Shown in pieces: positions 1-8,083 of a DNA stretch of 64,000 nt (positions are counted from its first letter, which is position 1; every line of letters begins with the position of its first letter). A program made the translations under genes and the position numbers. The notes under the pieces were generated by a model, which worked only from the letters and a program-made list of their open reading frames with translations, did no database searches and was not told the DNA's origin. The stretch is from Secundilactobacillus pentosiphilus (GTDB lineage: Bacteria > Bacillota > Bacilli > Lactobacillales > Lactobacillaceae): NCBI RefSeq assembly GCF_002217985.1, contig NZ_BCMI01000001.1, positions 176,455-240,454 on the forward strand. The letters are read 5' to 3'.

Positions 1-311
1 GCTTGTTTCTTTTTTATGTCTGAATTAAGTTCAACCAGTTTATTGTTTGCCTCGGCTTGCTGCTCACGGAGTTGCTTTGTGTTTTCTTTCAGCTTTGCTG
101 TTTTAGATGCATCAATCGACCCACTGAGTTTTGACCAAATCGGGGGCATAATAAGAATCCCAATTGTGAAGATTATAAACGCAATAATAAAAATCGCCAA
201 TCCGTCGCCAAAACCTATACCTGGCTGGAATATCGCTAAGAATGAAATTAATCCAACCAAAATTATAATAAATGATAAAAAATAGCGGAAGATAGTTAAT
301 ATTTTGTACAT
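1..311 (-). CDS. Membrane protein with N-terminal transmembrane hairpin, truncated by the window edge
   Basis: Reading right to left, an ATG at 311 follows a good AAGGAG ribosome binding site (319-324). It opens an uninterrupted frame that runs off the left end of the window after about 103 codons. The visible part begins MYKILTIFRYF and has two hydrophobic helices (about residues 7-28 and 36-56), the second ending in IGILIMPP. A charged, Glu/Lys/Gln-rich stretch from about residue 70 looks like a coiled coil. The topology suggests a small membrane anchor with a cytoplasmic coiled coil leading into a domain outside the window. I do not recognise the family. The plus-strand frame across the same bases is a shadow: it has no ribosome binding site and biased composition. 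Confidence 0.6.
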   Translation of the reverse strand, partial: MYKILTIFRYFLSFIIILVGLISFLAIFQPGIGFGDGLAIFIIAFIIFTIGILIMPPIWSKLSGSIDASKTAKLKENTKQLREQQAEANNKLVELNSDIKKKQ

Positions 312-345
312 CACATTTCTCCTTATACTGATGAATATAAATGCT

Positions 346-867
346 CTATTTATTAATAGATTTGTAATGAAATCCATACATAATTCCAGCTTCATGTAGG
401 TAGTTAGTCTGTACACCTAAGTCACCAGCTACTTCTTCATCAGTTTCAAATTGATGTTTAGCCAGCTTATCGAGCTTTTCTTTTGGAATACGATGGCGCA
501 TTCCTCAATGACGTGCTTTGTTTTCGTCGCTCATGTTATAGTCAGTAATATCTCAAACGGTAGTTGCTATGTGGGCTAATTCTTCATATAACCATTAGAG
601 TTGTACTTCTCTTGGTAATTCAGAATTAATGATGATCTTTTTTCTAACGTTAAGACCATCAAGTCCATAAGGCGTTTTATCGAAAACAGTATCCAGTTGC
701 GGGTATTGAGCTATTACTTCATCTAGCTTGTCACTAAAATGCTGGTAGGAGGTAGATTGAGAAACGTTAGCGGTTCTAATTAAATCCAGTGTGGTTATTT
801 TGGCTAACGGCTTTTCGTTCAGCAAGGTAATAAAAGCAGGTAATAACTGATGTGAACTTGGGGGTAT
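346..867 (-). pseudogene. Decayed chimera: TetR-type HTH fused to ImmA/IrrE-like peptidase remnant
   Basis: Translated right to left, the first third reads as a TetR/AcrR DNA-binding helix-turn-helix (TTLDLIRTANVSQSTSYQHF, then a DK). From about 732 downwards the same frame continues as a lactobacillar ImmA/IrrE-like protein (YPQLDTVFDKTPYG, then LYEELAH, then ETDEEVAGDLGVQTNYLHEA) and ends at a TAG at 346-348. Three in-frame nonsense codons interrupt the second part: TAA at 595-597, TGA at 553-555 and TGA at 505-507. Where a start would be expected, 8 bases after an AAGGAG, there is ATA (865-867) instead of ATG. Otherwise the frame is intact, so decay is by point mutation. The HTH and peptidase halves come from different families, so a deletion probably joined two genes. 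The family assignments are from recognisable motifs only. Confidence 0.7.
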
Positions 868-1234
868 TTTACCAGCTCCTTTTTGGTTTAACTTTAATTA
901 TAGTTTACTTCAACTGTTCATTTAGAGGTAGGTGGCACTGAGATTTATTTTAGAGCGTAAGAATTGGGGAGGAGCTTCGCATTTCATGTGTTGAAGTAAA
1001 ATAATGTTGTGCAGCACCACCTACTATGTACAATCAAGGCCCATATTGACACTTCGTATGAATTTCATTAGTATTAGCTGTATAAAATGCTGGTATTACC
1101 AACATTTCAGCTCAGTCAAAAAGCGATACTTTAAGGGCTATTTTGATAAAAAACAGGGTTATCGCCGATTGGTTACAAGTTTCAGTCAATATGCAGGGAC
1201 AGGGAAAAAAGAAGTTAAATATGGGGATGAGGAT

Positions 1235-1816
1235 TTGGAAACTAAAGCAAAATTTTGCCCGAAGTGCGGGGCTCCCGTAAGCCCGGACGATGTGTACTGC
1301 GGCAATTGCGGGACCAAGTTGATTAAGGATAAAGACTCGGGTACACCAGAAAATAAGGCAACTGCTTCTCAAACAGAAGTTGCGGCCGAACGGCACGACG
1401 ACGATACTAGAAAAGCTGTCAGGACCCAGTCGGTGCACCAGAAGAAGTCACCTTGGTTTATCGGTGCTGTTGGTTTGATCGTGGTGCTATTGGTCATCAT
1501 GGTGATTTTTAAAATGCCGAGGTGGTACAACGGCACCTTTACGTACCATGCTAGGGGAACCGTTCTTGGATCAGATGCCAAGGATACGGAAACTTTCGTG
1601 GTGAAGAATAAGACCTACACCTATCACCGAACCTATAGTTATCAAAACGGGCTTGGCGATTACAAATCTGAGCACAGTCACGACAAGGGCGCTGTGAAGG
1701 TTAAGGGGAATCAAATCACCTTTACCGATAAAAAGGGTGACAAGATACGCGGCAAGTTCTCGCAGAACAACAAGGTGCTGATCATTAATCACGGTTCATT
1801 CAAGAAAGCTCGGTAG
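1235..1816 (+). CDS. Zinc-ribbon, single-pass membrane protein of unknown function
   Basis: About 193 residues from a TTG start at 1235, preceded by a GGGGATGAGG purine run; the open frame extends further upstream without similarity to anything. The N-terminus carries a double-CxxC zinc ribbon (CPKCG, then CGNCG, about residues 8-27). A charged linker follows, then one hydrophobic helix (WFIGAVGLIVVLLVIMVIF, about residues 74-92), and an extracellular region of about 95 residues rich in Thr, Tyr, Lys and Gly that looks beta-structured. This layout is common in lactobacillar envelope proteins with a cytoplasmic zinc ribbon. It lies 35 bases before a lipoprotein gene and may share its transcript. 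The function is not known; the exact start is uncertain. Confidence 0.7.
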   Translation: METKAKFCPKCGAPVSPDDVYCGNCGTKLIKDKDSGTPENKATASQTEVAAERHDDDTRKAVRTQSVHQKKSPWFIGAVGLIVVLLVIMVIFKMPRWYNGTFTYHARGTVLGSDAKDTETFVVKNKTYTYHRTYSYQNGLGDYKSEHSHDKGAVKVKGNQITFTDKKGDKIRGKFSQNNKVLIINHGSFKKAR

Positions 1817-1851
1817 TGACTGTCAGTTGAGATTGAATGGGGGAATTGTAA

Positions 1852-2433
1852 ATGAATAAAGTAGCATTGCCCATGACTTTATTATCGATGTTGCTGCTGT
1901 CTGGCTGCGGTAATCAAAGTGCCAAGCACGCCGATAGCAGTCAGCAAAGTACCAGCAGCAAAGTGGTTGCAAGTAAAAAAGCGTCTCAGCAAACCGCGAC
2001 AAGTCAAAGCAGTTCTAGCAGTACGAGCAGCACAAGCAGTACCTCCGCTTCGACCAGCAGCTCTTCTTCCATGGCAGTTGCTGATAACAGCAGTACGGTT
2101 AAGCAGTTCGTCGCGGGGCAGGACTTTAAGATCGAACCCGTTTTATATAACGGTGAACCTGTCAATAAAGCAATGGATCAACAAAAAGCGCCGCAGAATA
2201 CGGTTCACGACTACACGGTCTTAGTTAATTTTGATCAGGCGTCAAAAGCCACTACTCAGTACATTGGTGAAATGCGTCCGGAGCATAAGAGCTATACGGT
2301 TGCAAACAACACGCTGACGCTGGGTAAGTACCACATTCCGTTTTCGACGAATGGAAAAACGGTCACCTTTTTACCGTGGAAGGCGTCAGACGGTCAGGGT
2401 GGCACGATTACTTACAAGTTTACTAACCAATAA
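1852..2433 (+). CDS. Secreted lipoprotein with Ser/Thr linker
   Basis: A 193-residue protein starting at an ATG after GGGGGAATTGTAA. The first 20 residues form a lipoprotein signal with lipobox LSGC (Cys19), so it should be lipid-anchored on the outer face of the membrane. Residues about 22-78 are almost entirely Ser, Thr, Ala and Gln, a low-complexity spacer. The globular part (about 79-193) starts FVAGQDFKIEPVLYNGEPV and ends in Thr-rich beta-like sequence. I do not recognise the domain. Its position directly after the zinc-ribbon membrane protein, with a strong terminator just downstream, suggests a two-gene unit at the cell surface. Confidence 0.8.
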   Translation: MNKVALPMTLLSMLLLSGCGNQSAKHADSSQQSTSSKVVASKKASQQTATSQSSSSSTSSTSSTSASTSSSSSMAVADNSSTVKQFVAGQDFKIEPVLYNGEPVNKAMDQQKAPQNTVHDYTVLVNFDQASKATTQYIGEMRPEHKSYTVANNTLTLGKYHIPFSTNGKTVTFLPWKASDGQGGTITYKFTNQ

Positions 2434-2454
2434 AGAATTGATTGTGTTAAAAAA

Positions 2455-2498
2455 GGAGACCGACTTGAGTGACATCGTTGTCACTCAAGTCGGTCTCC
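2455..2498. terminator. Bidirectional terminator between lipoprotein gene and metA
   Basis: A perfect 19-bp inverted repeat (2455-2473 and 2480-2498) closes a 6-base loop. It has A-rich sequence on the left and CCCTTT on the right, so it can serve the rightward lipoprotein gene and the leftward metA. Confidence 0.85.
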
Positions 2499-2501
2499 CT
2501 T

Positions 2502-3344
2502 TCATTTACACACGTACACACGAACTTTTTTCAAACTGTGAACCCAGTTATCGTACAAGTGAATGCTGTCCGCTTGCCAGGTATTGGTGGGTTCGTTTGC
2601 GCGAAGATAATTTTTGGGAATTTGGATCGGTTTCCCCTTTTTACGGTCACGGCGAAATTCGTTGAACAGCGTGTTGGTTTCGTACTCCGGGTGACCGCTG
2701 ATATACGTCGAACGCGTTTGATCGGATGCTAGAACGACTGGGCCAGCCTCCGGATCACTGGCTAAGACTTCCAGCTGCGGGTCGTTAATGTGACCAAGTG
2801 TCGCGTGGCGTGACTGCGGCATCGATAATTGATCGAACCCGGCTGTCAGTTCTGTTTCCTCATCGATCTCGCAACGATAAATGCCAAACAGTTTTTTCGG
2901 GAGGACCTGTTTGTTGATGCCAAAATCGACGTAGACACCGGCTTGGGCAGCCCAGCATTCCAGAATCGATTCCCGGACGTGAGCACGGCGCCAATCAAGC
3001 AAGGTTTTGAATTCGGCCCAGTAGTCAACGTCTTCGTAAGGAAGCTCCTCTACTGGCGCGCCGGTGATGACCATGCCGTCGAAGTAGGCGTCTTCGATAT
3101 CGGCCAACGTCGCGTAGGCTTGTTCAAGCTTGTCTTCCGGAACGTGTTTGCTGTGGTGTGATGCCATGCGTAAGAAGGTGACGTCCACGTCCATTGATAA
3201 GTGGCTGAATAAGTGAATAAACTGCCGTTCAGTTTCAAGCTTGTTGGGCATCAGATTGACTACTAAAAGCTTCACCGAGCGACTAGTATCGCCCGTGTCA
3301 GCACTTTGATGTTTCAAAAATCCGTTGTTTAATTGTACAGTCAT
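2502..3344 (-). CDS. metA: Homoserine O-acyltransferase (MetA family)
   Basis: A 280-residue MetA-family enzyme that acylates L-homoserine at the start of methionine synthesis. Visible marks are the N-terminal VNLMPNK segment, TGAPVEELPYEDVDYW (from residue 94), the nucleophile Cys130 in ECWAAQAG, and the His and Glu of SGHPEYE near residue 216. Family members with Glu after GAPV (here Glu99) use acetyl-CoA, whereas E. coli, with Gly there, uses succinyl-CoA. I therefore infer homoserine O-acetyltransferase activity. It is slightly shorter than the usual 300 residues. The ATG follows GGGAGG at 7 bases. A Met-type T-box leader lies immediately upstream on the same strand, and no other methionine gene is adjacent, so it appears to be a single-gene transcript. 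Confidence 0.93.
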   Translation of the reverse strand: MTVQLNNGFLKHQSADTGDTSRSVKLLVVNLMPNKLETERQFIHLFSHLSMDVDVTFLRMASHHSKHVPEDKLEQAYATLADIEDAYFDGMVITGAPVEELPYEDVDYWAEFKTLLDWRRAHVRESILECWAAQAGVYVDFGINKQVLPKKLFGIYRCEIDEETELTAGFDQLSMPQSRHATLGHINDPQLEVLASDPEAGPVVLASDQTRSTYISGHPEYETNTLFNEFRRDRKKGKPIQIPKNYLRANEPTNTWQADSIHLYDNWVHSLKKVRVYVCK

Positions 3345-3370
3345 ATTGTGTCCTCCCTCGATCAGAATGT

Positions 3371-3620
3371 AAAACGTCCCAAGCTGTGATTAACAGCCTG
3401 GGACGTTTTTAACGCGGTACCACCCATTTTTGCAGCAGTCTTACAACCGTTGCCTCAAGAGTATTGTCTACTCTGCAGATAACGAATGCCCCGTGGCGGT
3501 AGCCTCACTGACCCCGCCATTCTCCAAGATCATCTTCATCATAGTACCCGGCCCTGTTCCAGCAACGCCAAGGCTCTCTTGCTCTAGGTGCTATGACTAC
3601 TCTTCTTATCACTGACTCAT
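3371..3620 (-). promoter_or_regulatory. T-box leader of metA (probable Met specifier)
   Basis: On the minus strand the conserved T-box GGGTGGTACCGCG occupies 3413-3425. It is followed at once by a terminator hairpin (3371-3410, stems around ACGTCCCA) and T-run, 27 bases before the metA start. Upstream (about 3440-3620) is a Stem I-type region with the AGTAGTCATAG arm facing CTATGATGA and an AGAGAG purine run. An ATG in the CTATGATGA arm is the likely specifier. Uncharged tRNA-Met would favour the antiterminator and switch metA on. Identification of the element is firm; the specifier position is inferred from pairing. Confidence 0.93.
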
Positions 3621-3813
3621 TTTCTAATTACGCTTTAATCTAGCACAAAAGTGGGGCATCGTCAACTATCGGGAACCGTTACTAGTTTTAAATGAGTGCG
3701 TCTAGTATCAATACTGAACAGCCGAAAAATTAGGCTAGATTAACTTTTGCTAGAAGTTAAGCCAGTATTTTAACTTTAATAGCAAATGACAGTTAAATTA
3801 GGATTGTTTAATG

Positions 3814-3842
3814 TTGACATAAACTGTTGCTTGATATTATAC
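3814..3842 (+). promoter_or_regulatory. Sigma-A promoter of the secreted Lys-rich protein gene
   Basis: TTGACA (3814-3819) and TTATAC (3837-3842) are separated by 17 bases, about 57 bases before the gene start. An alternative -10 TATTAT overlaps at 3835. Confidence 0.65.
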
Positions 3843-3898
3843 TCCCTGTATGGGTATATAAGTGATGAATACCTAATCTATTTTAGGGGGATTTTAGC

Positions 3899-4771
3899 AT
3901 GAAACACCTTGTTGCAAAGAGTGGATTGACAGCGCTTACGTCCTTGGCTTTATTTGGGGGCGCCAGCGTTTTAGCGACGGATTCAAACACACCGTCATTT
4001 AGCACAGTGGCGAAGGCCGCTACCGTTTCGCAAAGTCAGTTAAAGAGTGACGTTCAAACGATGGTTGCAGCTAGAAACGAGGGTGGCAATTACGTCAAAG
4101 AAGTGATCGATGGCGAACAGCTTTCCGAATTTTCAGATGATCCAATGGAAGCTTATAATGACGAGCGGGGACGCGGTTTTGGTCAAGTTCCCGGTGCCCT
4201 GCACTACGAGCTGAGTCAGGACTTCAGTATGTTTAATCAGGACTATGCCGGGTTGATGATCGTTTATAACGGCTTTAAAGACCGCTTCTCAAGCACCGAC
4301 CAAGCTGTCCTGGCACAGGATATCAAGGATATCAACAGCGCCAAGAACAGTGAGGACAAGGCGGAAAAGGCGAGTGCCTTTGGTAACGATTTGGGCAGTG
4401 CCGTTGATAATTACGGCGCGACGGTTACTAAGATTGAATCTGCCAGCGCGGCAGCACCGAAGCCCGCAGCGCCAAAACCTGCTGCTAAGAAGACGGTCAC
4501 TAAGAAGAGTTATGTTAGCAAGTTAACGGCTAAGAAGACGAGCTCAAAGAAGTACGTTAAGATCACTGGTACCGTCAAGCTTTACAAGAGTGCTAAGTAT
4601 GCTTACATTTCCACGTACAAGGGTCACGTTCACGTTAAGCTGAACAGTAAGCACCAGTTCAGCAAGACGGTTTACGCACCTAAAGCAAAGCACGTTAAGG
4701 TAAAGGCTGGTTCATACTCGCACGGCCACTTTAAGGCGGTCACCAGCTATAAGACGGTGACAGTTCACTAA
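3899..4771 (+). CDS. Secreted Lys-rich protein with repeat-like basic C-terminus
   Basis: A 290-residue protein starting at an ATG after TAGGGGGATTTTAGC. An N-terminal signal peptide of about 40 residues ends with a probable cleavage site (VAKA then AT). The middle (about 45-180) is acidic and helical. A PAAPKPAAPKPAAKK-type linker at about 187-201 leads to a strongly basic tail (about 203-290) full of Lys, Tyr, His and Ser, built from short beta-like units such as KYVKITGTVKLYKSAKYAYI. The tail resembles the surface-binding regions of lactobacillar S-layer-associated proteins and may hold the protein on the cell wall by charge. There is no LPXTG motif. The specific function is unknown. A strong promoter and terminator make it a single-gene unit. 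Confidence 0.75.
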   Translation: MKHLVAKSGLTALTSLALFGGASVLATDSNTPSFSTVAKAATVSQSQLKSDVQTMVAARNEGGNYVKEVIDGEQLSEFSDDPMEAYNDERGRGFGQVPGALHYELSQDFSMFNQDYAGLMIVYNGFKDRFSSTDQAVLAQDIKDINSAKNSEDKAEKASAFGNDLGSAVDNYGATVTKIESASAAAPKPAAPKPAAKKTVTKKSYVSKLTAKKTSSKKYVKITGTVKLYKSAKYAYISTYKGHVHVKLNSKHQFSKTVYAPKAKHVKVKAGSYSHGHFKAVTSYKTVTVH

Positions 4772-4820
4772 ATTAAGCTGTGAATTAAGCCCAATTAAAT
4801 TAATAAAAAAACGACAACTT

Positions 4821-4860
4821 AAATAGCGTGAGCCATGATCGTTCGTGGCTCACGCTATTT
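4821..4860. terminator. Terminator between secreted protein gene and pdxT
   Basis: A perfect 15-bp inverted repeat (4821-4835 and 4846-4860) with A-rich left and T-rich right flanks sits between convergent genes, so it probably works for both. Confidence 0.85.
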
Positions 4861-4879
4861 GTATCATCCTGTTTAATTG

Positions 4880-5452
4880 TTAGCTCGCTTGGGTAAGCGA
4901 CGGTGTCACTATCTGATCGATAAAGTATTGGTGGAACCGGGTATCCGACGTTAGTTCCGGATGAAACGATGTCACTAAAACGTGATCCTGCTGAGCGGCA
5001 ACGATGCGTCCATCCGCTAACGTGACCAGTGCTTTGGCCGGCTCTCGAACCTCAGATAAGTAAGGCGCCCGGATAAAGATCCCGTGGAAGAGCTTTGACC
5101 AGCCGGCCACGGTCAGCTCGGTTTCAAAGCTTTCGCGCTGCCGACCGAAGCCGTTGCGGACCACCGTTCCGTTCAAGCCGGCCAGTGATTCTGGCTGGGC
5201 TAATAAGACCAGTCCCGCGCAGGTGCCAAAGACGGGGAACCCATTTTGAACCAGTCCCTTTAATGGGTCTAACAGCTGTTCACGAACCAGCAGCTTACGG
5301 ATGGTGGTACTTTCGCCGCCAGGGATGATCAGGCCATCCAAGTCCTTTAAGTCAGTGGGGTTCTTAATTGGCCGTGGTGTCGCGCCACAGGCCGTGACCA
5401 TGTTTAAATGTTCGCTAACTGCACCTTGAAGTGCTAAAACACCAATTATCAC
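4880..5452 (-). CDS. pdxT: Pyridoxal 5'-phosphate synthase glutaminase subunit PdxT
   Basis: A 190-residue class I glutamine amidotransferase that supplies ammonia to PdxS for vitamin B6 synthesis. It shows IGVLALQGAV at the N-terminus, the PGGESTT loop, the nucleophile Cys in GTCAGL and the His/Glu pair in SFHPEL, all typical of PdxT. The GTG at 5452 is preferred over the ATG two codons earlier because it has the AAGGGAG ribosome site at 8 bases and matches the usual length. It follows pdxS by 15 bases in the same transcript. Confidence 0.93.
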   Translation of the reverse strand: MIIGVLALQGAVSEHLNMVTACGATPRPIKNPTDLKDLDGLIIPGGESTTIRKLLVREQLLDPLKGLVQNGFPVFGTCAGLVLLAQPESLAGLNGTVVRNGFGRQRESFETELTVAGWSKLFHGIFIRAPYLSEVREPAKALVTLADGRIVAAQQDHVLVTSFHPELTSDTRFHQYFIDQIVTPSLTQAS

Positions 5453-5467
5453 GTGCATTACTCCCTT

Positions 5468-6352
5468 CTAGATGCCGCGGTCAGCCATCTTTTGGTCTTC
5501 CGTCAAGGTTGACATTTCGATGCCCTTCATCGGCTTGCCCAAATTCTCGGAGACCTTTGCAATCAGGGCGTAGTCGGTAGGGTGAGCCGTTGCGGTGACA
5601 ATGGCCTTGGCAAACTTGGCCGGGTTCTCGGACTTAAAGATCCCGGAACCAACGAAGATACCGTCAGCGCCCAAGTTCATCATCAAAGCAGCGTCGGCGG
5701 GAGTCGAAACACCGCCAGCCGCGAAGTTGATCACCGGCAATTTACCTAAGTCGTGAACTTGTTTGACCAAATCGTAAGGCGCTCTTAAGTCACGGCTGAT
5801 CGTCATGAGCTGCTCAGGGTCGGCGCTAGCCACGTGCTTGATCTGTTCGTTGACTTTTTCCATGTGGCGGACCGCTTCGATAATGTTGCCGGTTCCGGGT
5901 TCACCCTTAGTCCGTAACATTGAGGCACCTTCACCGATCCGGCGCAGGGCTTCGCTTAAATTACGGCAGCCGCAGACAAACGGAACCTTAAAGTCTGCCT
6001 TATTAATGTGGTAGTTATCATCGGCTGGTGTTAAAACTTCACTTTCATCGATGTAATCGACACCGATGGCTTCCAGGATCCGTGCTTCAGCAGTGTGACC
6101 GATTCGAGCCTTAGCCATGACGGGAATCGTAACGGCCTTCATGATTGCCTCGATCATCGCCGGATCAGACATCCGCGCGACACCGCCCGCTGCTCTGATA
6201 TCTGAGGGTACCCGCTCCAGTGCCATGACGGCAACCGCGCCGGCTGCTTCCGCGACCTTAGCCTGTTCCACGTTAGCAACATCCATGATGACGCCGCCCT
6301 TTTGCATCTGTGCCATTCCTCGTTTTACCGTTGTTGTTCCTGTCTGTGTCAT
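5468..6352 (-). CDS. pdxS: Pyridoxal 5'-phosphate synthase subunit PdxS
   Basis: A 294-residue lyase/synthase of the DXP-independent pathway, which builds pyridoxal phosphate from ribose 5-phosphate, glyceraldehyde 3-phosphate and ammonia from PdxT. The sequence shows GGVIMDV near the start, the catalytic Lys region MAKARIGH, the GEPGTGN phosphate loop and the [16 protein letters not shown] segment. Length and order agree with the family. GGAGG lies upstream of the ATG. It is first in a pdxST operon and divergent from the regulator gene pdxR. Confidence 0.96.
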   Translation of the reverse strand: MTQTGTTTVKRGMAQMQKGGVIMDVANVEQAKVAEAAGAVAVMALERVPSDIRAAGGVARMSDPAMIEAIMKAVTIPVMAKARIGHTAEARILEAIGVDYIDESEVLTPADDNYHINKADFKVPFVCGCRNLSEALRRIGEGASMLRTKGEPGTGNIIEAVRHMEKVNEQIKHVASADPEQLMTISRDLRAPYDLVKQVHDLGKLPVINFAAGGVSTPADAALMMNLGADGIFVGSGIFKSENPAKFAKAIVTATAHPTDYALIAKVSENLGKPMKGIEMSTLTEDQKMADRGI

Positions 6353-6401
6353 AGTTAAGCCTCCATCTCTAAAAGTTAGTTACATCTTAGGGCCTAGGGG
6401 C

Positions 6402-6426
6402 TATAATGAAAACAACCAATTGGTTG
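6402..6426. promoter_or_regulatory. pdxS/pdxR divergent control region with palindromic operator candidate
   Basis: Between the divergent genes is a TATAAT (6402-6407) facing pdxR and a perfect 14-bp palindrome CAACCAATTGGTTG (6413-6426). MocR-type PdxR proteins are known to bind the pdxS upstream region, so the palindrome is a reasonable operator candidate. That assignment is an inference. Confidence 0.5.
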
Positions 6427-6472
6427 GTAAAATATCCACCCAATTTAACGAAAAATGAAAGAAGATGGCATG

Positions 6473-7909
6473 ATGAACTGGCAGCTTCCCAGCGGCACGC
6501 AATCGTTGTACGTGAAGGTGATCACACTGATCACCGAAGCCATTAATAATGGTGACCTGTTACCCGGTCAGCAGTTACCGGCGGAACGGGAACTCGCCGA
6601 CGTTTTAAAGGTCAACCGCTCGACCATTCAGCGAGCCCTAAACGAACTGGTCAGCAGCGGGATGCTCACGCGGAAACGCGGCAGCGGCACCTGGGTCAGT
6701 ATGGATAAATGGGGGATCTTGACCAAAAACGTCAACTGGCGGACTTATTTAACGGCTAACCGGTTTGGCGACCCCGAAAGCTATCTGAAGCAGGTACGCG
6801 TGTTGGAGTCGGATCCGGAGACCATTAACCTGGCCCACTTTAATATTCCCAGCAACTTAGCGTTACCCATTTCACTGAACCACGTTTCGGCACCTCAGCT
6901 GGTGGAACAGGAGAACCGCGTTGATATCAGTGGCGCCGGCACGCTCAAGCACCAGTTGATGGACTGGTTATCCCCGCTGTTGCAGCAGTCGATTGCTGCT
7001 AACCAGCTGCTGATCACTTCCGGTGCCCAGCAGGCGTTTTACCTGATCACGCAGGGGCTGCTGTCATACGGGGATGCCATTGCCATCGAAAAACCGTCCT
7101 ACTTTTACCAGCTGACCCTTTTCCAAGTGGCCGGCATCCGGGTTTACGGGATACCGCTGCAGGCAGACGGCAGCCTTGATTTAGAAGAACTTCAGCAGGC
7201 GTATTACAAGCACCGGTTTCGCTTTCTGTTCGTGAACCCGAACGGCCAAAACCCCACCGGGCAAATGATGCCGCTGGTAAAACGGCAGGCACTGATCAGG
7301 GTCTGTCGCACGTTGAAGCTGCCCATCGTTGAAGATGACCCCTTTGGTATCACCAGCGCGGTGGCAACCAGCAGATCGGTCCCGCCCCTGAAAGCCCTTG
7401 ATCCTGATAACGTCCTCTATGTTGGGTCATTGTCGTCGTTAGTCGGCAACCAGGCCCGCATCGGCTGGCTGCTGGCGCCGTCCTTCATCGTGGATCAGTT
7501 AGCCGATATTCGTCAGCAAATGGAATCCGGCATGAGTATTTTCCCGCAGATCATTGCCGCCCAGTTTCTAGCCCAGCCGGACCTGAAGCAGCAGATTCAG
7601 CGTCAAAAAGACCGCCTGCAGCAAAAACGGCAAATTTTGCAGGACGCGCTGCAGCCCTTTGTCGACAAGCACCAGCTGAGCTATAAATTACCGGTGAACG
7701 GCAATAGTTTTTGGGTGCATTTACGGACCACTCGTCAGCTTAACGTGGCTGACTATAATTTATTTCTCAAACAGCGCGTCCTGATCAGGCCGGGTTTCTT
7801 GTTTGGGACTCATCAAAACAACGTGCGGATGGGCTTTGCCAGTCTTGATTCAACTCAGGTGCCGCAGCTGCAGCAACGGTTAAAGACGATCTTGGCAACA
7901 CTGCAGTGA
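6473..7909 (+). CDS. pdxR: MocR-type GntR regulator of vitamin B6 genes (PdxR)
   Basis: About 478 residues. An N-terminal winged helix of the GntR type (LPAERELADVLKVNRSTIQRAL, about residues 36-57) is joined to a fold-type I aminotransferase-like domain. That domain contains NPNGQNPTGQ and the PLP lysine region (VGSLSSLVGNQARIGWL). At the usual Lys position the sequence reads SSL, so the Schiff-base Lys seems absent or displaced. Divergence from pdxST supports PdxR, which senses pyridoxal phosphate and controls its synthesis. The start is uncertain: ATGs at 6455, 6470 and 6473 all have weak ribosome sites. The later ones place MNWQLPSG at the N-terminus. Confidence 0.85.
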   Translation: MNWQLPSGTQSLYVKVITLITEAINNGDLLPGQQLPAERELADVLKVNRSTIQRALNELVSSGMLTRKRGSGTWVSMDKWGILTKNVNWRTYLTANRFGDPESYLKQVRVLESDPETINLAHFNIPSNLALPISLNHVSAPQLVEQENRVDISGAGTLKHQLMDWLSPLLQQSIAANQLLITSGAQQAFYLITQGLLSYGDAIAIEKPSYFYQLTLFQVAGIRVYGIPLQADGSLDLEELQQAYYKHRFRFLFVNPNGQNPTGQMMPLVKRQALIRVCRTLKLPIVEDDPFGITSAVATSRSVPPLKALDPDNVLYVGSLSSLVGNQARIGWLLAPSFIVDQLADIRQQMESGMSIFPQIIAAQFLAQPDLKQQIQRQKDRLQQKRQILQDALQPFVDKHQLSYKLPVNGNSFWVHLRTTRQLNVADYNLFLKQRVLIRPGFLFGTHQNNVRMGFASLDSTQVPQLQQRLKTILATLQ

Positions 7910-8083
7910 TTAGGGTATATAAAAATGGATCAACTATTACTACGGTTAAGCTTAGTGGTTGATTCGGTGCTAAAAGCTTAACGATTGCGGATTTAAAACC
8001 AGTGATGCTAGTGTAATAATGGTGTTAAACTGTTTTTACGTTAAATCAAAATTTGCTAGGCACACTTTAAAGGAGAACCAACA

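Noticed and set aside
16..285. Plus-strand 89-residue frame
   Set aside because: It is the complement of a better minus-strand gene with a ribosome site; the composition is that of a shadow.
3430..3615. Protein frame across the metA leader
   Set aside because: The region is a T-box leader on the other strand.
7910..8083. Short peptide frame after pdxR
   Set aside because: 18 codons, no ribosome site.
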